From NCBI GenBank assembly GCA_964353255.1, contig CAYGVJ010000083.1, forward strand, positions 1 to 24,746: a stretch of 24,746 nt of DNA, given 5' to 3'. Origin of the DNA: VFZS01 sp964353255. Its GTDB lineage: Bacteria; Acidobacteriota; Terriglobia; Bryobacterales; Bryobacteraceae. This document shows, in pieces, positions 21,092 through 24,746 of the stretch; position 1 is the first letter of the stretch; every line of letters starts with the position of its first letter. Under the pieces are notes generated by a model, which was not told the DNA's origin, searched no databases, and worked only from the letters and a program-made list of their open reading frames with translations. The translations under genes and the position numbers were made by a program.

Positions 21092-22540
21092 TCAGTATCT
21101 CAGGTAAACAGTCTTGTAGTCGCTGTAGAATTCCAGCGCCGCCGGACCTTGCTCCTTGGGGCCGAAGCTGGAGTCTTTCGTCCCGCCGAACGGCACCTGG
21201 TACTCGATGCCCGCGCTGGGCAGGTTGACCATCAGCAGGCCCACTTCCAGGCGCTGGAGGGACTCGAAGACGCGCGACAGGCCCGTCGTCTGGATGGAAG
21301 CCGACAGACCGAAGCGCGTGGCATTGGCCAGGCGCAGCGCGTCGTCGAAATCAGCCGCGCGCATCAGGGCCAGCACCGGCCCGAAGATCTCCTCTTGCGC
21401 GATGGTCATCTCCGGCTTCACTCCGGCAAAGATGGTCGGTTCGAGGAAGAAGCCTTTGTCGTAAGCGCCGCCACGCAGCCGGTTGCCGCCGATGAGCGGC
21501 GGCCCGGCCTCGCGCCTGCCGATCTCGATGTAGTCGAGGTCGGTCGCCAACTGCGCCTGATCGATCACCGGGCCGATGTCCACGCCCGGCTCCAGGCCGT
21601 TGCCGACCTTGAGCTTCCTGGTCCGCTCGACCAGCGCCTCCAGAAAGCGGTCATAGACGGCTTCTTCGACGATGGCCCGGCTGGTGGCGGTACACTTCTG
21701 GCCGGTCGAGGCGAAGGCCCCGTTGACCACGTTCTCGACGGCCAGTTCCAGGTCGCAGTCCGCCAGCACGATGGCCGGGTTCTTGCCCCCCATCTCCAGT
21801 TGCACCCGCAGGCGGCGCCGGCTGGCTTCCGCATGGACCCAGTGTCCCACCGCGCAAGAGCCAGTGAAAGAAACCGCCTTCAGCGGAGGGGCCCCGAGCA
21901 GAGCGCTGCCCAGCTCCGCGCCCGGGCCCGCGACGAAGTTCACGACCCCTTTCGGAATGGCCGCCTCATGACAGGCCTCGACAATGCGCCACGCCGACAG
22001 CGGCGCCGCCGAAGCCGGCTTCAGCACCACCGTGTTGCCGCAGACCAGCGCGGGAGCGAGCTTCCAGGCCGGAATGGCGCTGGGGAAATTCCAGGGCGTG
22101 ATCAGCCCCACCACCCCGATCGGCCGGCGCACGGCGAAGGTGTGGATGCGCTCGCGCTCGGAGGGAACCAGGACGCCGGGCATCCGCGCTCCCTCGCCCG
22201 CGAAATACCGAAAGACGCTGATCGAGCGCCGCACCTCGCCGCGCGCCTCCGGCAGGGTCTTGCCCTCCTCGCGGGTCATTTCCCGGGCCAGCGATTCCAG
22301 CTTCTGCTCGAGCAGGCCGGCCACCTGGAAGAGATAGTCGCCGCGGGCCGGGGCCGGCAGGGCCGCCCAGGCCGGCAAAGCCGCCTGCGCCGCCGCGGCG
22401 GCCTCCTGAACATCCTGCGCCGTGCCCTGGACGAACAGCCCGACCAGGTCCTCGGTATCGGCGGGGTTCCGGTTCTCGAAGCTCGCCCCGCTCACCCACT
22501 CGCCGTTGATGTAGTTGGGGTGAACCGCCAAGGGTATCAA
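21092..22540 (-). CDS. NAD(P)-dependent aldehyde dehydrogenase, probable 2,5-dioxovalerate (alpha-ketoglutarate semialdehyde) dehydrogenase
   Basis: 482 residues, normal ALDH length. Catalytic residues are in place: N151 in TPWNFP, K174 in VVLKPAS, FTGS at 225-228, E249 in QLEMGGKN and nucleophile C283 in GQKCTATSR. The GQKCTATSR spelling is typical of ketoglutarate-semialdehyde dehydrogenases. Such an enzyme oxidises 2,5-dioxopentanoate to 2-oxoglutarate, the last step of non-phosphorylative pentose or sugar-acid oxidation, and the adjacent FAH-family gene could make its substrate. The start is TTG at 22540, with AAGAGG about 10 bases upstream; another TTG three codons in is possible. The gene begins 14 bases after the lemA stop. 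Substrate preference is an inference. Confidence 0.9.
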   Translation of the reverse strand: MIPLAVHPNYINGEWVSGASFENRNPADTEDLVGLFVQGTAQDVQEAAAAAQAALPAWAALPAPARGDYLFQVAGLLEQKLESLAREMTREEGKTLPEARGEVRRSISVFRYFAGEGARMPGVLVPSERERIHTFAVRRPIGVVGLITPWNFPSAIPAWKLAPALVCGNTVVLKPASAAPLSAWRIVEACHEAAIPKGVVNFVAGPGAELGSALLGAPPLKAVSFTGSCAVGHWVHAEASRRRLRVQLEMGGKNPAIVLADCDLELAVENVVNGAFASTGQKCTATSRAIVEEAVYDRFLEALVERTRKLKVGNGLEPGVDIGPVIDQAQLATDLDYIEIGRREAGPPLIGGNRLRGGAYDKGFFLEPTIFAGVKPEMTIAQEEIFGPVLALMRAADFDDALRLANATRFGLSASIQTTGLSRVFESLQRLEVGLLMVNLPSAGIEYQVPFGGTKDSSFGPKEQGPAALEFYSDYKTVYLRY

Positions 22541-22554
22541 CTCTCTGCGGCCTC

Positions 22555-23121
22555 TTAGAACGCCACCTTCGGAACGGTGCGCGCCGCGGGCTCGGTCCGG
22601 AAGTATGCGTCGTTCCGCTGGAAGCCGAACAGCCCGGCGGCAATGTTGTTGGGGAACAGCGCGATCGTGGTGTTGTACTGCTGCACCACCTCGTTGTACT
22701 TGCGCCGTTCCACCGCGATGCGGTTCTCCGTGCCCGCCAGCTCATCCTGGAGCCGGAGAAAGTTCTCGTTGGACTTCAGGTTCGGGTAGTTCTCCACCAC
22801 CACCAGCAGCCGGCCCAGGGCGGTGTCCAGGCGCGCGTTCGCCTCGATCTTCTCCTGCGGGTTGCGGGCGCTGAGCAGGGAGGCGCGCGCGTTGGCCACC
22901 GCCTCCATGATGCTCTTCTCCTGCTTGGCGAAGCCCTTGACCGTCTCCACCAGGTTGGGAATCAGATCGGCGCGCCTCTGGAGCGCCACATCCACCTGCG
23001 ACCAGGCTCCGTTGATGGATTCCCGCTGCGTGACCAAGTCGTTTCGCATGCCGACCAGCTTGCCTCCGAACAACAGCCCCAGCAGCAGCAAGACTGCGAC
23101 CACGATGGCAGCTACTTTCAT
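22555..23121 (-). CDS. lemA: LemA family membrane protein
   Basis: 188 residues. One N-terminal transmembrane helix (residues about 3-20, VAAIVVAVLLLLGLLFGGKL) is followed by the LemA helical-bundle domain with VGMRNDLV, GAWSQVDVALQRRADLIPNL, VENYPNLKSNENFLRLQDEL and the closing GRRKYNE-like and FPNNIAA blocks. The predicted topology is a short N-terminus, one membrane pass and a periplasmic coiled domain. The function of the family is not settled; it commonly sits beside TPM-domain proteins, as here with one gene between. ATG at 23121 has GAGGTG close upstream; a frame from 23151 would overlap the preceding gene and is not preferred. Confidence 0.93.
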   Translation of the reverse strand: MKVAAIVVAVLLLLGLLFGGKLVGMRNDLVTQRESINGAWSQVDVALQRRADLIPNLVETVKGFAKQEKSIMEAVANARASLLSARNPQEKIEANARLDTALGRLLVVVENYPNLKSNENFLRLQDELAGTENRIAVERRKYNEVVQQYNTTIALFPNNIAAGLFGFQRNDAYFRTEPAARTVPKVAF

Positions 23122-23128
23122 GCGCACC

Positions 23129-23839
23129 TCATTTCTCCAGACGATCCACAACTGCGATCACCGCCTGGATTTCTCTCAAGTAATCGGAAAACAGGCGCCC
23201 GGGATCCAGCTCGCGCGGCGTGATCTTTCCTTCCCGCAGATCGAGCAGTTTCTCGAACGGCGCAACGTCCACCCCGAAGCTCTCGCGCACCTGCCGGAGC
23301 ACCTGGCGTTTCTCGTGCGGGGCCTCCGCGCCGGCCAGACGCAGGGCGTGACGAAACAGGACACAGAAGGTGGACACCGACTCCACCAGCAGTCTCCGCA
23401 GCATTTCCTTGTCGGCCAGCACGCCGGCGGCCTTCTGGCGCACCCGCAGCAGCTTGGCGCGGAGATCGTGCTCGACCTCGGCGCGGTAGAACCGCTCGTC
23501 GATCTCGAGGCCGGCCACCAGGTCTTCGCCGTAGAGCACGCGGTGGCACGCCTGGATGTCGTGGAACTCGATGGGGAAGCAATCCGTCGAGCTGCGCACC
23601 TCCTCGGCGCCTAGCAAGAGCGGCGCGGGATTGCCCTGGTCCCGCCACCAGCGGAAGATCTGGGCGCACTCGGCCAGCTCGCGGGGAGTCACCTCGCGCA
23701 GCACACACAGTATGTTGATGTCCGAGAAACGGCCATGGTGGTCGCCGGCGACGGCCGAGCCGTACAGGATCACCGAGATCAGCCGGTCCTGGTGGGCGTT
23801 TTTCAGCCGTTCGACCAGTTTCGAGAGCACGCGTTCCAT
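23129..23839 (-). CDS. Nucleotidyltransferase-fold protein with altered metal motif
   Basis: 236 residues. The N-terminal part carries the polymerase-beta-type motif VILYGSAVAGDHHGRFSDIN, followed by ILCV. G27-S28 and D40 are kept, but the second metal-binding Asp is Asn (SDIN instead of SDID). The rest is helical, with no other motif I recognise. Relatives transfer nucleotides to small molecules, proteins or RNA, or act as antitoxins. ATG at 23839 has AGGTG upstream, in an 11-base gap after the TPM gene. The lemA ATG follows its stop by 7 bases, so the three are probably one operon. The target is unknown and activity may be reduced or lost. The start in the longer frame reaching 24379 is a shadow of the TPM gene. 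Confidence 0.8.
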   Translation of the reverse strand: MERVLSKLVERLKNAHQDRLISVILYGSAVAGDHHGRFSDINILCVLREVTPRELAECAQIFRWWRDQGNPAPLLLGAEEVRSSTDCFPIEFHDIQACHRVLYGEDLVAGLEIDERFYRAEVEHDLRAKLLRVRQKAAGVLADKEMLRRLLVESVSTFCVLFRHALRLAGAEAPHEKRQVLRQVRESFGVDVAPFEKLLDLREGKITPRELDPGRLFSDYLREIQAVIAVVDRLEK

Positions 23840-23850
23840 ATACGCACCTG

Positions 23851-24627
23851 TCACCAACTGCCGGAGGCGCCGCCTCCGCCGGAGTCCCCGCCGCCGAAGC
23901 CCCCGAAGCTGTCGCCCGAGTCGAATCCTCCGAAGCCGCCCCCATCCGAGGAGGAGCCGAAGGAGCGGCCCAGAATGGCGCCGATGATGAGTCCGGGCAG
24001 TAACCCGCCGGACCCCCGGCGGGCGGCGCGCCGGCCGATCAACCCCGTCAGCAGCCCGAAAACGGCCAGCCCGGCCAGCGCCGCCAGCAGTGGAAAGGGA
24101 GACTCCTGCTGTCGAGGGCGCCGCGGCCGCGGAACCTGCTCCAGCGCCACCCCTTTGGCCTGGGCGATCCGGGAACTCAGTTCCGCCACCGCGTCTTCGA
24201 GCGCCTCCCCATAACGCCGTTCCCGAAGAGCGGGGCGCATCGAACGCAGCAGGCTGCCGGCATAGCCGTCGGGGAGGATCTCCTCCAGGCCGTAGCCGAC
24301 CTCGAGGCGGAAGCGCCGCTCCGGGGGAACCAGCAGCAACAGCAGCCCGTCGTTCTTGCCCTTCTGACCGATGCCCCACTTGCGGAACAAGCTGTTGGCC
24401 ACATCCTCGATCGGCTCGCCCGCCAGGGCAGGCAGAGTCACCAGCGCCAGTTGCACGCCGGTCGCCTCTTCCAGGAGCTTCGAGGCGCGCTCCAGCCGCT
24501 GGCGGCTGGCCGCATCCAGCGCCTGCGCAAAATCGCTGACGTAGCCCTGCGGCTTAAGCGCGGCGAAATCGTAGCCCCACGCCGTCGCGCACGCCAGGAC
24601 AAGGCCCAACCGCAACAGGTTCTTCAC
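23851..24627 (-). CDS. TPM-domain (YgcG-like) exported membrane protein
   Basis: 258 residues. A signal peptide occupies residues 1-18 (LLRLGLVLACATAWG). The TPM domain lies at about 25-160, with GIGQKGKNDGLLLLLVP (85-101) and VGYGLEEILPDGYAG (110-124). A transmembrane helix follows at about 178-198, with a basic stop (RRAARR). The last 38 residues are almost only Gly, Ser, Phe and Asp (GGFGGFDSGDSFGGFGG). This layout is the usual YgcG/TPM type that travels with LemA. TPM domains have been called phosphatase-like, but the role is poorly defined. GTG at 24627 is the start, with GGGGGTT about 9 bases upstream. The region before it may carry the operon promoter, though I see no clear boxes. Confidence 0.88.
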   Translation of the reverse strand: MKNLLRLGLVLACATAWGYDFAALKPQGYVSDFAQALDAASRQRLERASKLLEEATGVQLALVTLPALAGEPIEDVANSLFRKWGIGQKGKNDGLLLLLVPPERRFRLEVGYGLEEILPDGYAGSLLRSMRPALRERRYGEALEDAVAELSSRIAQAKGVALEQVPRPRRPRQQESPFPLLAALAGLAVFGLLTGLIGRRAARRGSGGLLPGLIIGAILGRSFGSSSDGGGFGGFDSGDSFGGFGGGDSGGGGASGSW

Positions 24628-24746
24628 AGGCTTAACCCCCAGTCTACTACGTGGGACATGCTTCAGAGGGTGCTGAAAAAGGCCTTGGACAAGCCCGTAA
24701 TCCGTACGTAAGAATCTGTCCGGCCAGGGGGCCGGACGCGGACGGG
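24628..24746. other. Non-coding segment upstream of the TPM gene, up to the window edge
   Basis: No gene or clear promoter boxes are visible. It holds the palindrome at 24718-24737. It also contains GGGTGCTGAAAAAGG (24668-24682), a kind of string seen at ends of insertion-sequence relics, but no transposase or paired repeat is present. Confidence 0.4.
24718..24737. repeat. Palindrome with 8-bp stem and AGGG loop (d), right copy
   Basis: GTCCGGCC (24718-24725), AGGG, GGCCGGAC (24730-24737) forms a perfect 8-bp stem. Its inner 16 bases (24720-24735) are identical to 108-123 at the other end of the window. Confidence 0.75.

Noticed and set aside
24668..24682. GGGTGCTGAAAAAGG, a string reminiscent of insertion-sequence ends
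   Set aside because: It is a single short match with no transposase or second end within the window.

Overview
The window is GC-rich bacterial chromosome with all of its genes on the minus strand. It is densely packed, with many start/stop overlaps. The csrA-fliW pair, several SPINDLY/OGT-type and heptosyltransferase-like proteins with TPR repeats, and a LemA/TPM pair together suggest a free-living, probably flagellated Gram-negative such as an Acidobacteriota of the Solibacter/Bryobacter kind. The phylum is an inference from gene content, because no marker gene is present.

Read in the direction of transcription (right to left), the window opens with an envelope and housekeeping block: a secreted/membrane TPM-domain protein, a nucleotidyltransferase-fold protein and LemA. 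A two-gene sugar-acid catabolic block follows: a ketoglutarate-semialdehyde-type aldehyde dehydrogenase and a fumarylacetoacetate-hydrolase-family enzyme. After a hairpin and a possible sigma-28-like promoter come fliW and csrA, the flagellin-sensing regulatory switch.

From csrA leftwards lies a roughly 19 kb glycosylation/methylation island. It holds a TPR protein with one GT9-like domain, an FkbM methyltransferase of lower GC, a TPR protein with two tandem GT9-like domains, two full TPR-GT41 (O-GlcNAc-transferase/SPINDLY) proteins and a CmoB-like methyltransferase. These are followed by a decayed GT41 fragment, a sugar C-methyltransferase, an aminotransferase-methyltransferase fusion and a GT41-FkbM fusion. 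The island ends with a second CmoB-like methyltransferase, a remnant of another methyltransferase, and a terminal FkbM methyltransferase. The simplest reading is a cytoplasmic protein O-glycosylation system, with flagellin the likeliest target because of csrA-fliW. In it several glycosyltransferases build a glycan of aminated and methylated sugars, and several methyltransferases trim or cap it. The target protein and the NDP-sugar core enzymes are not in the window.

The island shows signs of active remodelling: duplicated CmoB-like genes each followed by a gene remnant, domain fusions, a tandem domain duplication and a nonsense codon. Small palindromes with an invariant CCCT/AGGG loop sit in the non-coding DNA at both window ends, and one 16-base version is identical at the two ends. 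I found no rRNA, tRNA, CRISPR array, intact insertion sequence or riboswitch.
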